From Anderseniella sp963787895 (GTDB taxonomy: Bacteria; Pseudomonadota; Alphaproteobacteria; Rhizobiales; Aestuariivirgaceae): a stretch of 64,000 nt of DNA. A model generated the notes under the pieces. It saw nothing but the letters and a program-made list of their open reading frames with translations, was not told the DNA's origin and ran no database searches. Of this stretch, positions 26,001 through 34,752 are shown one piece after another. The stretch spans positions 1 through 64,000 of the forward strand of contig CAWBEX010000002.1 in assembly GCA_963787895.1 (NCBI GenBank). The letters are read 5' to 3'. Each line of letters opens with the position of its first letter. Within the stretch, counting starts at the first letter, position 1. The position numbers and the translations under genes are program-made.

Positions 26001-26077
26001 TGGTAGCGGGAGAGGGACTTGAACCCCCGACACGCGGATTATGATTCCGCTGCTCTAACCAGCTGAGCTACCCCGCC
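26001..26077 (-). tRNA. tRNA-Met (anticodon CAU)
   Basis: On the minus strand the sequence opens GGCGGGGTAGCTCAGCTGGT and ends with CTCCCGCTACCA. The anticodon arm reads GCGGA ATCATAA TCCGC, giving CAU. The D arm (GCTC-AGCTGGTTA-GAGC) and T arm (GGGGGTTCAAGTCCCTC) are regular, and CCA is encoded. The acceptor stem does not have the unpaired first base of initiator tRNA, so elongator Met is likely. An Ile2 (lysidine) tRNA with the same anticodon cannot be fully excluded. Confidence 0.95.
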
Positions 26078-26193
26078 CCAATGGTCCGTTTGCGACTGGA
26101 TGATACAGCGCACCGGTTCAGGACAAGCGGGGTATAGTCGCCTGCCCTGCCCCAAGTCAAGCGCCGCCATCAACACCAGCGCATTGCAGTTGC

Positions 26194-26943
26194 CTACTCG
26201 GCCTCATCCGGTTCAGGACGGAATGAACGCCACACGCTGATGGTAAGGAAATAGGCCGACGCAGCCACCCAAAGCCAGAAGATGACCGGTGATGCGTCCA
26301 GCGCCTTGTGCTCCTTGGACACGATCAGCAACCGCAGCGTCGTGCCGCCCCACAAGATGGTGATGGGAATGGTAAAGGCACGCCAGTCGCGCACCCGCAG
26401 CGGGTGCACATACTTCCACGGCACGAAGGTCAGCACGCCGCACACTGCAATGACTGCCAGGTTCAACCACGGGTCGGTCTGCATGATGTGGAAGTACAGC
26501 ACTACCAGGTTCCACAGCGCCGGAAAACCAGCAAAATAATAGTCGAAGGTCTTCATTCCAGCGTTCGCAAAGGTATACAGCGACACCGCAAGAATGCCCG
26601 CTGCCGTCGCTGTTTCCCAACCTTCCGGCACCAGTGAGAACTTGTAGATCATCATCGCCGGCACAACTACATAGGTGAAGTAGTCGATCACATTGTCCAG
26701 CGTCGCACCGTCAAACTGCGGTGTGACTTCGCGCACCCGGGCGCGCCGGGCAAGTGTTCCGTCAATGCCGTCGACAAACAGCGCCAGACCAAGCCACAGG
26801 AAGGCGGCTATGCGGTCGCCTTCCAGGATGGCAACCAGCGCCAGAAAGCCCAGCACAATGCCTGATGCGGTAAAGGCATGCACCGCCCAGGCGGCGGCAA
26901 CATCCTTCTTGTGCTGGTCTTTGGGTCCGGATCGGTCGTTCAT
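26194..26943 (-). CDS. pcs: Phosphatidylcholine synthase
   Basis: Pcs makes phosphatidylcholine in one step from CDP-diacylglycerol and choline, in the inner membrane. It is typical of rhizobia and relatives. The CDP-alcohol transferase motif is intact: DGIDGTLARRARVREV, then FDGATLDNVIDY. About seven hydrophobic segments follow, including AVHAFTASGIVLGFLALVAI at the front. The start at 26943 (MNDRSGPKDQHKKD) gives 249 residues; an upstream start would run into mnmA. mnmA ends 53 bases upstream, so cotranscription is possible. Confidence 0.9.
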   Translation of the reverse strand: MNDRSGPKDQHKKDVAAAWAVHAFTASGIVLGFLALVAILEGDRIAAFLWLGLALFVDGIDGTLARRARVREVTPQFDGATLDNVIDYFTYVVVPAMMIYKFSLVPEGWETATAAGILAVSLYTFANAGMKTFDYYFAGFPALWNLVVLYFHIMQTDPWLNLAVIAVCGVLTFVPWKYVHPLRVRDWRAFTIPITILWGGTTLRLLIVSKEHKALDASPVIFWLWVAASAYFLTISVWRSFRPEPDEAE

Positions 26944-26996
26944 GCTGAAGCCAATGTCACATATTTGCTCAAATGTCACCAGACCAGCGTTTGCCG

Positions 26997-28148
26997 CTAT
27001 CTGGCGGTAGCCGAAATGTATCCGCCGCCAAGAACGCAAGCATTCTTGCCCGGCTGTTCATAGAACACGCAAGCCTGGCCCGGCGAAATGCCAAACTCGG
27101 CCTGATCAAGCCTGACTTCAGCACATCCATCCGCAAGACCGCTGAGCTTTCCAGGCACCGCAGGCCGGGTCGAACGCACCTTGACGTAGATCTGACGCTC
27201 CTGGCCGGCGTCTCCGCCAAGCCAGTTCACATCTCGCAACCGGATGACACGGCGCGCCAGTGCTTCACGCGGACCAACGATGACCCGAGCACTGGCCGGG
27301 TCAAGCCCGGTGACATACAACGGTTCTGCTGCAGCAATGCCGATGCCCCTGCGCTGGCCAATCGTGTAGTGAATGATGCCTTCATGGTGGCCAAGCACAC
27401 GGCCATCCTCATGCACGATATCACCGGGTTCGCCTGCCTCCGGCCGCAATCTCTCGATCACTGAAGCATAATTGCCGTTCGGCACAAAGCATATGTCCTG
27501 GCTGTCCGGCTTGTCGGCAATGGCCAGCCCCATGGCGCGCGCCATGTCGCGTGTTTCATCCTTGGTGAATGACCCCAGCGGAAAACGCAGATAGTCGGCC
27601 TGCTCCTGCGTTGTCTGAAACAGGAAATAGCTCTGGTCACGGTTCATGTCTTCCGGCGTCAGCAACACGCGTGAGCCATCTTCACGCGCAACAGAACGAA
27701 TGTAATGGCCGGTTGCCAGGGCCACTGCCCCAAGCGCCTTTGCCCGCGACAGCAGATCGGCAAACTTGACGGTCTGATTACAGGTGACACACGGAACGGG
27801 CGTCTCACCGCGAACATAGGCGTCGGCAAACTGGTCAATCACGGCATCCTTGAAGCGGCTTTCGAAATCGAGCACATAGTGTGGAATATCAAGTGCCGCC
27901 GCTGCCTTGCGCGCATCATGTATATCCTGCCCCGCGCAGCACGCGCCCTTGCGCTGCACCGCTTCGCCGTGATCATACAGTTGCAGCGTGATGCCAGCCA
28001 CACCATAACCTGCAGCTTTCAACAAACCGGCCACTACTGTGGAATCCACACCGCCCGACATGGCAGCAACCACCAGGGTGCGGCCGCCGTCCGGGTCCAC
28101 GCCCACACATTCGCGCACGCGTCCGATAGTTGCATCATCAAGCTTCAT
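26997..28148 (-). CDS. mnmA: tRNA 2-thiouridylase MnmA
   Basis: MnmA thiolates U34 of tRNAs for Lys, Glu and Gln. The ATP-pyrophosphatase loop AAMSGGVDSTVVAG lies near the N terminus. Catalytic cysteines are in ETPVPCVTCNQTVKFADLL and SQDICFVPNGNY. The start at ATG 28148 gives 383 residues; a TTG 12 codons earlier is possible but less likely. Standard length and full motifs indicate a working gene. Confidence 0.95.
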   Translation of the reverse strand: MKLDDATIGRVRECVGVDPDGGRTLVVAAMSGGVDSTVVAGLLKAAGYGVAGITLQLYDHGEAVQRKGACCAGQDIHDARKAAAALDIPHYVLDFESRFKDAVIDQFADAYVRGETPVPCVTCNQTVKFADLLSRAKALGAVALATGHYIRSVAREDGSRVLLTPEDMNRDQSYFLFQTTQEQADYLRFPLGSFTKDETRDMARAMGLAIADKPDSQDICFVPNGNYASVIERLRPEAGEPGDIVHEDGRVLGHHEGIIHYTIGQRRGIGIAAAEPLYVTGLDPASARVIVGPREALARRVIRLRDVNWLGGDAGQERQIYVKVRSTRPAVPGKLSGLADGCAEVRLDQAEFGISPGQACVFYEQPGKNACVLGGGYISATAR

Positions 28149-28346
28149 GATGCGGTAGATATGGTGAGGCAGTCCCGTCCGCAACAGTTTTCTTTTCGCT
28201 GAAAATTTGCCGAATTGTCCGGGGTTGTTTCGTTTTGAGCCACATTCAGCCGGTTGTTTGCGAATTGTTCGTACACGATTAGACCTTTTTAAACGGCCCT
28301 CGCTTACCTTGGTCGTTAGTAAGTACCAGCGTATCAGGTGAAGTAA

Positions 28347-28631
28347 GTGAATAATTCAGGTCAGTTGCGTTCGCGTATCAATTATGTCATCGGGCCCGAT
28401 GGCAGTCCCCTCACGATTGCAGATCTGCCGCCGCCGGGCACCCATCGCTGGGTAATCCGCCGCAAGGCAGAAGTCGTTGCCGCTGTTCGCGGCGGCCTGC
28501 TGTCTCTTGAAGATGCCTGTGGTCGCTACAGCCTGACTGTTGAGGAATACCTCTCCTGGCAGCGCTCGATCGACAAGCACGGCCTCGCAGGCCTGCGTAC
28601 CACGCGCATTCAGGACTATCGCGTGAACTAA
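28347..28631 (+). CDS. sciP: CtrA inhibitor SciP (DUF1153)
   Basis: SciP binds CtrA and blocks activation of CtrA target promoters. The 94-residue protein, starting at GTG, has the highly conserved core YVIGPDGSPLTIADLPPPGT, then RWVIRRKAEVVAAVRGGLLS, a helix-turn-helix-like LEDACGRYSLTVEEYLSW and the tail GLAGLRTTRIQDYR. Length and sequence match the alphaproteobacterial family closely. A terminator follows at 28678. Its presence 2.5 kb from ctrA is notable. Confidence 0.95.
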   Translation: MNNSGQLRSRINYVIGPDGSPLTIADLPPPGTHRWVIRRKAEVVAAVRGGLLSLEDACGRYSLTVEEYLSWQRSIDKHGLAGLRTTRIQDYRVN

Positions 28632-28677
28632 AATGCATCGCTGAGCCGGTTTCCACCGGCAACGCATTCAGAAATCT

Positions 28678-28714
28678 TGAAACGGCCGTTCCTTCTAACA
28701 GGAGCGGCCGTTTC
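28678..28714 (+). terminator. Rho-independent terminator after sciP
   Basis: TGAAACGGCCGTTCC pairs with GGAGCGGCCGTTTCA across the loop TTCTAACA, followed by TTTGTTGT. The stem is about 13 pairs. Confidence 0.85.
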
Positions 28715-28765
28715 ATTTGTTGTCAGATTTCTCGGCGCTTTGTCTTCCAAACTGCACAAACTGTT

Positions 28766-29458
28766 GTGCATCTAAGACGATTTCGGTCTATCAGATCCCG
28801 CCACACTTGCCTTGCCACACTGAAAACGGGAGACTGCAGCATCAGCCTGCTCGGTTACATAATCGTCTGCATAGCAATCGAGTTGACCCCTGGCCCGAAC
28901 ATGACCTGGCTGTCAATTCTGTCGGCAACCTCCGGCAGGCGCGCTGGGCTGATGGCGACGGCTGGTGTTGCAACCGGGTTGCTGACCATCGGTCTTGCTG
29001 CAGCATTCGGCGCTGCATCAGTGATCGCGGCAACGCCGATGGCGTATCAGGTGCTGCACTGGGCCGGTGTTGCGTACCTGTTCTATCTGGCGGTCATGAT
29101 CTGGCGTGGCGCCAATGGAGGCGCAGCTGCACCAAACCCGGGTGATGCGGCCTATTTCCGAATGGGCCTGATCACCAATCTGTTAAACCCCAAGGCAGCA
29201 TTGTTCTACCTGACCGTACCGCCTCAATTCATCTCACCCGGCGGCAATGCACTGATTGCCTTGCTGATGCTCACTTTTATCTATGTCGCCATAGCCACCG
29301 CCATCCACCTGATACTGGTGATGTTTGCAAGTACGGCGGGCAAATGGTTGACGTCACCAAAAAACGTGGACACGGTGCGAAAGACAATGGCCGTACTGCT
29401 GGCATGCGTGGCAGTGTGGCTGGCCCTATCAACCGCCCGGCCCGCAGCAGGAATTTAG
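28766..29458 (+). CDS. LysE-family amino-acid exporter
   Basis: The protein has the LysE/RhtB hallmark IELTPGPNMTWLSIL in its first helix, then ATAGVATGLLTIGLAAAFGA, the NLLNPKAALFYLTVPPQFI motif in the middle, and about six hydrophobic segments, as expected of an inner-membrane amino-acid efflux protein. The start is unclear. GTG 28766 would add a basic 28-residue head. By family comparison translation should begin near SLLGYIIVCIAI, where the only well-placed codon is an ATC behind GGGAG. The stop is 2 bases before the next gene, suggesting coupling. Confidence 0.85.
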   Translation: MHLRRFRSIRSRHTCLATLKTGDCSISLLGYIIVCIAIELTPGPNMTWLSILSATSGRRAGLMATAGVATGLLTIGLAAAFGAASVIAATPMAYQVLHWAGVAYLFYLAVMIWRGANGGAAAPNPGDAAYFRMGLITNLLNPKAALFYLTVPPQFISPGGNALIALLMLTFIYVAIATAIHLILVMFASTAGKWLTSPKNVDTVRKTMAVLLACVAVWLALSTARPAAGI

Positions 29459-29460
29459 CC

Positions 29461-30186
29461 ATGACAACTATCGCCATGTGGTCCGGCCCTCGCAATATTT
29501 CCACCGCAATGATGTACTCATTTGCAGCGCGTGGCGACTGCGCCGTCTGGGACGAACCGTTCTACGCCCATTACCTGGCAACGACCGGCATCACCCACCC
29601 GATGGGAGGTGACGTGATTGCAAATGGCGAAACCGACTATGACAAGGTGGTACAGGCCTGCCTGGCGCCTCCATTGCGCAATGAACCGGTCTTCTACCAG
29701 AAACACATGACCCATCACATGCTGCCAGGTCAGGATTGGCGCTGGTGCCTGCCGCTTGAGAACGTGTTCCTGATACGCGCGCCGGAAAAAGTGCTGGCAA
29801 GCTATGCCGCCAAGCGCGAAGAGGTTTCGCTGGCCGATATCGGGTTTGAGCGCCAGCAGGACCTGTTCAACCTTGTAGCTGACCATCTCGGTCACGCACC
29901 CGCAGTAATTGACTGCGATGATGTTCTGGCCAACCCCACAACTACCCTGTCCGCGCTATGTGCAGCGACCGGCATCAACTTCACGGATGCCATGCTGCAT
30001 TGGCCGTCCGGGCCAAAACCCTATGATGGGGTGTGGGCAAGGCACTGGTACAACGCAGTCTGGAAATCGACCGGCTTCGCAGACCCCAAAACAGACTATC
30101 CCAGCCTTGGCCTCGAGCTTGCGAGGATCGCCGACGAAGCGCGCCCGTTTTACCAGGTGCTTGCGGCTCACAAGCTTGAAACATGA
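29461..30186 (+). CDS. Sulfotransferase-like P-loop protein
   Basis: This 241-residue protein opens MTTIAMWSGPRNISTAMMYS, a PAPS-binding-like 5' phosphosulfate loop. A later FLIRAPEKVLASYAAKREEV matches the 3' phosphate-binding segment of sulfotransferases. These proteins are widespread in alphaproteobacteria with no proven substrate, and some are annotated as branched-chain aminotransferase neighbours. It follows the LysE gene after 2 bases and is probably cotranslated with it. Confidence 0.78.
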   Translation: MTTIAMWSGPRNISTAMMYSFAARGDCAVWDEPFYAHYLATTGITHPMGGDVIANGETDYDKVVQACLAPPLRNEPVFYQKHMTHHMLPGQDWRWCLPLENVFLIRAPEKVLASYAAKREEVSLADIGFERQQDLFNLVADHLGHAPAVIDCDDVLANPTTTLSALCAATGINFTDAMLHWPSGPKPYDGVWARHWYNAVWKSTGFADPKTDYPSLGLELARIADEARPFYQVLAAHKLET

Positions 30187-30267
30187 AAGCGGGCCTGCTG
30201 CCTTGCTGACAACAGACCCGTTTGAACTGTTTCGCAAGCCGGTGCCGGCCCGCAAATTCCTGTAAGG

Positions 30268-30666
30268 CTAGTGGCGCAATCTGGCGCCGGAATTCTCGCC
30301 CGGCCGGCCAATCATGTTCACTTCACCGCGATGGCTGGCTTCCTTTTCAACCATCAGCTCGACTTTTCTCAGTTCAGCCTCTTCCTCGGCCAGTGCGTCG
30401 TTTGCACTGTCAAGTTGAGCCTGCAGGTCCTCAACGGTCGCCAGCAGGTTCTCGCGGCGCTTACGGATGGATTTGGCTGTCATAGAATAATTGAAATGCG
30501 AAGGGTCCGATACACCGGTCTTTTGCTCTTCGTAGGCAATCTGCTGATCCAGATCATCCTGCTTGCGGCGAAAATCCGCCATCATCATTTCAATATCGCT
30601 TACCTGACGCCGTTTTTCTTCAACATGAAAACGGTGCAGGCGCAAAAGCGTGTCTTTGGACCGCAT
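30268..30666 (-). CDS. fliJ: Flagellar export chaperone FliJ
   Basis: The 132-residue protein is nearly all coiled coil and begins MRSKDTLLRLHRFHVEEKRR, which matches rhizobial FliJ, as does EEQKTGVSDPSHFNYSMTAK in the middle. FliJ sits in the centre of the FliI ATPase ring of the flagellar export gate. In many Rhizobiales fliJ follows fliI next to ctrA; here fliI is not adjacent. It is divergent from ctrA. Confidence 0.85.
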   Translation of the reverse strand: MRSKDTLLRLHRFHVEEKRRQVSDIEMMMADFRRKQDDLDQQIAYEEQKTGVSDPSHFNYSMTAKSIRKRRENLLATVEDLQAQLDSANDALAEEEAELRKVELMVEKEASHRGEVNMIGRPGENSGARLRH

Positions 30667-31099
30667 GGGAATGCCTCACTCACTAACGCTACTCACAAAA
30701 TCAACCGGAGAACTATTCGCCGTCACTACTCTGGTCAGATTCAAAAGAATCAACTAGTTTCGGAGAGTCCAGTTATCTCGAGTATGATGAACGATCAGGC
30801 TTAAGGGGCGGTAAACACAAACGCCGTGCCCTGCATTTTTGATTCGACCAGATGGTTTTCCTGCAGAACCTGCGGCTTTCACAGCATCTGAAGACTGATC
30901 AAGCTTGTATCGACACGTAAGGAAATGAAGCGAAGGTGTTCTAATTTCTGAATGAAATAGGTTTTGTTAACCATTTGGCGTTTATCGTGTCCGTACAGTT
31001 AATCAAGAGTTTCCTTTGGCCTGTTTCGGCCACCAAGAATTAGACGGCTAGTTCGGCGGGCTGGGGTCCGGTTCGAACGCGAATATCAAGGGGTTACGG
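30667..31099. promoter_or_regulatory. fliJ-ctrA intergenic control region
   Basis: This 433-base gap contains four GANTC sites within 108 bases (30738 GATTC, 30747 GAATC, 30765 GAGTC, 30841 GATTC), the target of the cell-cycle methylase CcrM. TTAACCAT at 30967-30974 matches the CtrA half-site, and another TTAA lies at 30999. Together they look like a methylation-timed, autoregulated ctrA promoter, as known in Caulobacter. Exact -35/-10 elements are not clear to me. Confidence 0.6.
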
Positions 31100-31789
31100 A
31101 TGAGAGTTCTGCTGATCGAAGACGACTCTGCTACAGCGCAGAGCATCGAACTGATGCTCAAGTCGGATGGATTCAACTGCTACACCACTGATTTGGGTGA
31201 AGAAGGGGTCGATCTCGGCAAGCTTTACGACTACGACATTATACTTCTGGATCTCAACCTGCCCGACATGAGCGGCTATGATGTCCTGAAAACACTTCGC
31301 GTCGCAAAGATAAACACACCAATACTTATCCTCTCCGGCATGGCCGGCATAGAGGACAAGGTTCGCGGCCTCGGCTTCGGCGCTGACGACTACATGACCA
31401 AGCCGTTTCACAAGGACGAGCTGGTTGCACGTATTCACGCTGTTGTACGCCGCTCGAAAGGTCACTCCCAGTCAGTCATCACTACCGGTGAATTGCAGGT
31501 CAACCTGGACACCAAGACCGTGGAAGTTGGAGGCCAACGCGTTCACCTCACCGGCAAGGAATACCAGATGCTGGAGTTGCTGAGTCTGCGCAAGGGCACA
31601 ACACTGACCAAGGAAATGTTCCTGAACCACCTGTATGGTGGTATGGACGAGCCGGAACTGAAAATCATCGACGTGTTCATCTGCAAGCTGCGCAAAAAGC
31701 TCGCAGCTGCTGCAGGCGGCCAGAATTTTATCGAAACCGTCTGGGGACGTGGCTATGTGCTGCGTGAAACAGACGAGGCCGCTGCATAA
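31100..31789 (+). CDS. ctrA: Cell-cycle response regulator CtrA
   Basis: CtrA is the master OmpR-type regulator of cell cycle and motility in alphaproteobacteria. The receiver domain has the acidic pocket in LLIEDDSATAQSIELMLKS, phospho-acceptor Asp51 in YDIILLDLNLPDMSGYDV, and Lys in DDYMTKPFHKDELVAR. The C-terminal winged helix includes LTGKEYQMLELLSLRKGTTL and KIIDVFICKLRKKL. The 229-residue length is typical. The C terminus ends in EAAA, a ClpXP-type degradation tail as in Caulobacter CtrA (Ala-Ala end). A strong terminator follows. Confidence 0.98.
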   Translation: MRVLLIEDDSATAQSIELMLKSDGFNCYTTDLGEEGVDLGKLYDYDIILLDLNLPDMSGYDVLKTLRVAKINTPILILSGMAGIEDKVRGLGFGADDYMTKPFHKDELVARIHAVVRRSKGHSQSVITTGELQVNLDTKTVEVGGQRVHLTGKEYQMLELLSLRKGTTLTKEMFLNHLYGGMDEPELKIIDVFICKLRKKLAAAAGGQNFIETVWGRGYVLRETDEAAA

Positions 31790-31880
31790 GGCCTGACATT
31801 CATACGTGCGGACCTGAAGCGTGCGATCATTCTACATCCTCAAGGTTGTAAATTGATCAGTTGGCGCTCCTGGCCAAACA

Positions 31881-31911
31881 ACCCCCGGCGAGGCTCTGTC
31901 GGGGGTTTTTT
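31881..31911 (+). terminator. Rho-independent terminator after ctrA
   Basis: ACCCCCG pairs with CGGGGGT around GCGAGGCTCTGT, followed by six T residues. It lies about 90 bases after the ctrA stop. Confidence 0.9.
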
Positions 31912-32054
31912 AATGCCCTGTTCACCAACGTGAAGTCCCGCCGCCAGATACACGCATAACTGGCACGAGCCCTGCACAAAGTTCGCGACATGTCTCAAGA
32001 TTGTTCCACGGCGGGACAGTTTGCAGAGGTCATGCGCCAAGGGCCCAAAACAAG

Positions 32055-33401
32055 ATGAGCGACTTGCACGCACCGCAAAACCTGGTAAATGCGGCACCAG
32101 CCAGGCTCCTGAGTCAGATTTTGGCCAGGTTTGGTGACCGGGAAATCTCAATTGCCGCAGCCGGTGTCTACGCCATGCGGCTAAGTGGGGTGGCAGCCGC
32201 CTTTTTACTGCAGATCGTGGTGGCAAGGATGGTCGGCGCAGAAAACTTCGGCGTCTTTGCCTTCGCATGGGTGCTTGCAACGTGTATCGGACAGTTCTGC
32301 TGTTGTGGCTTCAATGAGACCACCAATCGTTTCCTGCCCGCTTACATTGTCGGCAAGGACTTCGAACGTGCTCGCGGATTTGTACAGTTTTCCAGCTTTT
32401 TCGTCTTCACAGTCTCGGCAATCGTGTCACTTACCGGCATCGCCCTAACAGTTCTGTTCCGCGATTACGTACCCGAACACTACTTCATGCCCACAGTGCT
32501 GGCGTTCACCTGCGCACCGATGCTGTGTACCACGCACCTGAAGGAAAACATCGCCATCAGCCGCTCGCTTGCCCTGCGCGGCTTGATGCCGACCTATGTG
32601 ATACGCCCGCTTGCCTTGATCGCCTTTACCTATTTTTTGGTTGAAATGGGTGGCTCAAAAAACGCCGTGACAGTCATGGCAGCCCTGCTTTGCGCATCCA
32701 TCACGACACTCGCAATGCAATCCTTTGCCCTCAATCCGAAGATTAAAGGCCAGATTGGAAGCGGTAAGGCGATAACCGAAGTGCGCGAATGGCTGGGTGC
32801 TTCGTTGCCGCTGCTGTTCGCACAGGGATTTTTCATCCTGGCCACCAGCCTGGACGTGTTCGTTCTGTCCGGCCTCGTAGACCCCATAGACGTCGGTATT
32901 TATTTCGCCGCGGCGAAGGTCGTTGCCTGCGTGTCTTTCGTGCAAATGGCAGTTGGTGCCGCAATTACCCGCAGAATGTCCGAAGCCAACCAGAACCGCG
33001 ATACTGTCGCATTTGCTGACCATTTTGAGCGCGGCCGCATGATGATGTTGTGGCCAACTTTGCTGGGCTGCACGGTTCTGATTGTTGCAAGCCCATTGAT
33101 ACTGCGCGTCTTTGGCCCTGAATTCACAAGTGGTTCGGTGCCGGTCGCAATCCTGTCCATCGGCATTCTGATACAGGCTGCCGCAGGCCCCATCCAGGAG
33201 CGCATGGTTGTCCTCAATCAGCAAAGGGCTGTTGCCATGATCGTTGCTGGTTCGCTCTTGTTCAACGTAGCCGCAAGCATTGCACTCACGATAATGCTAG
33301 GCCTCGCCGGAACAGCGCTTGCTTCCGCCATCAGTATTGCCCTGCGCGTAGGTCTGATGCGCCACTTTGCCCGCTCCGAACCGGCAGAGAGCAGCTTGTA
33401 G
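32055..33401 (+). CDS. Polysaccharide flippase of the MATE/MOP superfamily
   Basis: The 448-residue protein has about twelve to fourteen hydrophobic segments. AAGVYAMRLSGVAAAFLLQI and VVARMVGAENFGVFAFAWVL are typical of Wzx-like lipid-linked oligosaccharide flippases (polysaccharide_synt family). The start at 32055 is chosen because the first residues then run straight into the amphipathic head; its ribosome site is weak. No glycosyltransferase gene is adjacent, so the substrate is unknown. Confidence 0.82.
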   Translation: MSDLHAPQNLVNAAPARLLSQILARFGDREISIAAAGVYAMRLSGVAAAFLLQIVVARMVGAENFGVFAFAWVLATCIGQFCCCGFNETTNRFLPAYIVGKDFERARGFVQFSSFFVFTVSAIVSLTGIALTVLFRDYVPEHYFMPTVLAFTCAPMLCTTHLKENIAISRSLALRGLMPTYVIRPLALIAFTYFLVEMGGSKNAVTVMAALLCASITTLAMQSFALNPKIKGQIGSGKAITEVREWLGASLPLLFAQGFFILATSLDVFVLSGLVDPIDVGIYFAAAKVVACVSFVQMAVGAAITRRMSEANQNRDTVAFADHFERGRMMMLWPTLLGCTVLIVASPLILRVFGPEFTSGSVPVAILSIGILIQAAAGPIQERMVVLNQQRAVAMIVAGSLLFNVAASIALTIMLGLAGTALASAISIALRVGLMRHFARSEPAESSL

Positions 33402-33462
33402 CAACAATGCCCGCATGCCAGACTGGCTTCAGCCCGGCAACAGCAACAGTGACTTCCAGCTT

Positions 33463-33948
33463 ATGAGCAGGACAGATCTGCCAATCCTCGAACAGCGCCG
33501 CATCGAGGCCAACATAATCAAGCCGATCTATGAGCAGATGAAAGCCGAGATCGGCGAGGCAAAGGCAAAACAGATCATTGCTGCGGCCATAACCCGCAAC
33601 GCAATTGAACAAGGCGCAGCCTACGCAAGGTCTGAAGGCGGCACCACCACCCTGGACAGCTTTCACGCATTGCTGCCGCAATGGAAAGCAAATGGCGCGC
33701 TCGAAGTCGACATGCTGAAAGAGACCAGCACCGAAGTACACTACAATGTAACCCGGTGCATGTACGCCGAGATGTACAAGCAGATGGGCCTGGCAGAGAT
33801 TGGCCACCTTCTGTCATGCGGGCGCGATGGCACATTCTGCAAGGGCTACAACCCGAACATCGACCTGGAGCGCAGCAAGACCATCATGCAAGGCGCATCA
33901 CACTGCGATTTCCGCTATTCGTTCAAGACGGCAGAGCAGAATAAGTGA
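33463..33948 (+). CDS. L-2-amino-thiazoline-4-carboxylate hydrolase-like protein
   Basis: The protein of 161 residues from ATG 33463 contains the ATC-hydrolase family features RRIEANIIKPIYEQMKAEIG, NVTRCMYAEMYKQMGLAEIG, LLSCGRDGTFCKGYNP and a final CDFRYSF. The Cys/His positions in the C-terminal half are conserved in this fold. In Pseudomonas the founding enzyme acts in conversion of aminothiazoline carboxylate to cysteine, but most homologues have no proven activity. Its 3' end overlaps chpT on the other strand by 26 bases. Confidence 0.72.
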   Translation: MSRTDLPILEQRRIEANIIKPIYEQMKAEIGEAKAKQIIAAAITRNAIEQGAAYARSEGGTTTLDSFHALLPQWKANGALEVDMLKETSTEVHYNVTRCMYAEMYKQMGLAEIGHLLSCGRDGTFCKGYNPNIDLERSKTIMQGASHCDFRYSFKTAEQNK

Positions 33949-34561
33949 CGGCCTCTTCGCCGTCATCGGCAGCTGTCAGGTCAAGCCCACAATCGCGCGA
34001 CAACCGCAAGGTATAGTATACCTGCGCCAGACGGGCATCCATTGCATCTTCCTGCACATCACCTTCCAGCATGGTCAGGGTTTTCTCCGGCACCTTGGCG
34101 TTCTTGCCTTCTGCCGTTGCCGTCAATCCGCCGCCATCGGCCACCCCCATGGTGATCTTGCCACCCCGCGGAATGGATGAGATAGCCAGCATAAGCATGT
34201 TGAGCATCAGCTTGACCTGGCTCTTGGGGCGGATCTCCCGCGGTATGGCCCATTCAAGCGTGATCTTGTCTTCACCGATGAACTTCGCTGCAACATCCTG
34301 GGCGTCTCCCGTGTCGATGCTGGACCCGGCCGAACCCGCAGCACCGAAGGCGATGCGGCAGAATTGCAATTTTGCAGACGCCTGCCGGGAAGACCGGCGA
34401 ACCAGGTCCATAGCGATATCCCGCATCTCTGCGTCCTGCTCATCTTCAAGAATCTCAAGACCATTGGCGATTGCGCCAACCGGTGAGATCACATCGTGGC
34501 ACACTTTAGAACAAAGCAGCGCCGCCAGATCAAGATCGCTCAAAACCGCATCAAACTTCAT
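33923..34561 (-). CDS. chpT: Histidine phosphotransferase ChpT
   Basis: ChpT passes phosphate from the CckA kinase to CtrA and CpdR. It resembles a histidine kinase DHp-plus-ATPase pair without ATP binding. The 212-residue protein shows LAALLCSKVCHDVISPVGAI with phospho-His22, then NGLEILEDEQDAEMRDIAMD. The start ATG 34561 (MKFDAVLSDLDL) is preferred over an upstream one. With ctrA 2.8 kb away and sciP at 28.3 kb it forms part of a local CtrA-control cluster. Confidence 0.9.
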   Translation of the reverse strand: MKFDAVLSDLDLAALLCSKVCHDVISPVGAIANGLEILEDEQDAEMRDIAMDLVRRSSRQASAKLQFCRIAFGAAGSAGSSIDTGDAQDVAAKFIGEDKITLEWAIPREIRPKSQVKLMLNMLMLAISSIPRGGKITMGVADGGGLTATAEGKNAKVPEKTLTMLEGDVQEDAMDARLAQVYYTLRLSRDCGLDLTAADDGEEAVTYSALPS

Positions 34562-34752
34562 GCAAAGGTGCCCTCTCAAAACATTGTCTGCCAATTGCCG
34601 GAACCGATTCTAATGGCACACTCAAGGCCCTGCCAACCCGCATCATGGCAACTGACTCAACACCTTGTTCCGACTCGACAATTCAACTATTGCTCCAGCG
34701 CGTGCAACAAGACCAGCAATTGCAAACCAAACAACCGGACCGAATCAGCAGC

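Noticed and set aside
25649..26044. A 131-codon plus-strand frame ending GEGLEPPTRGL
   Set aside because: Its C terminus is the antisense of tRNA-Met, a well-known false peptide, and the rest has no domain.
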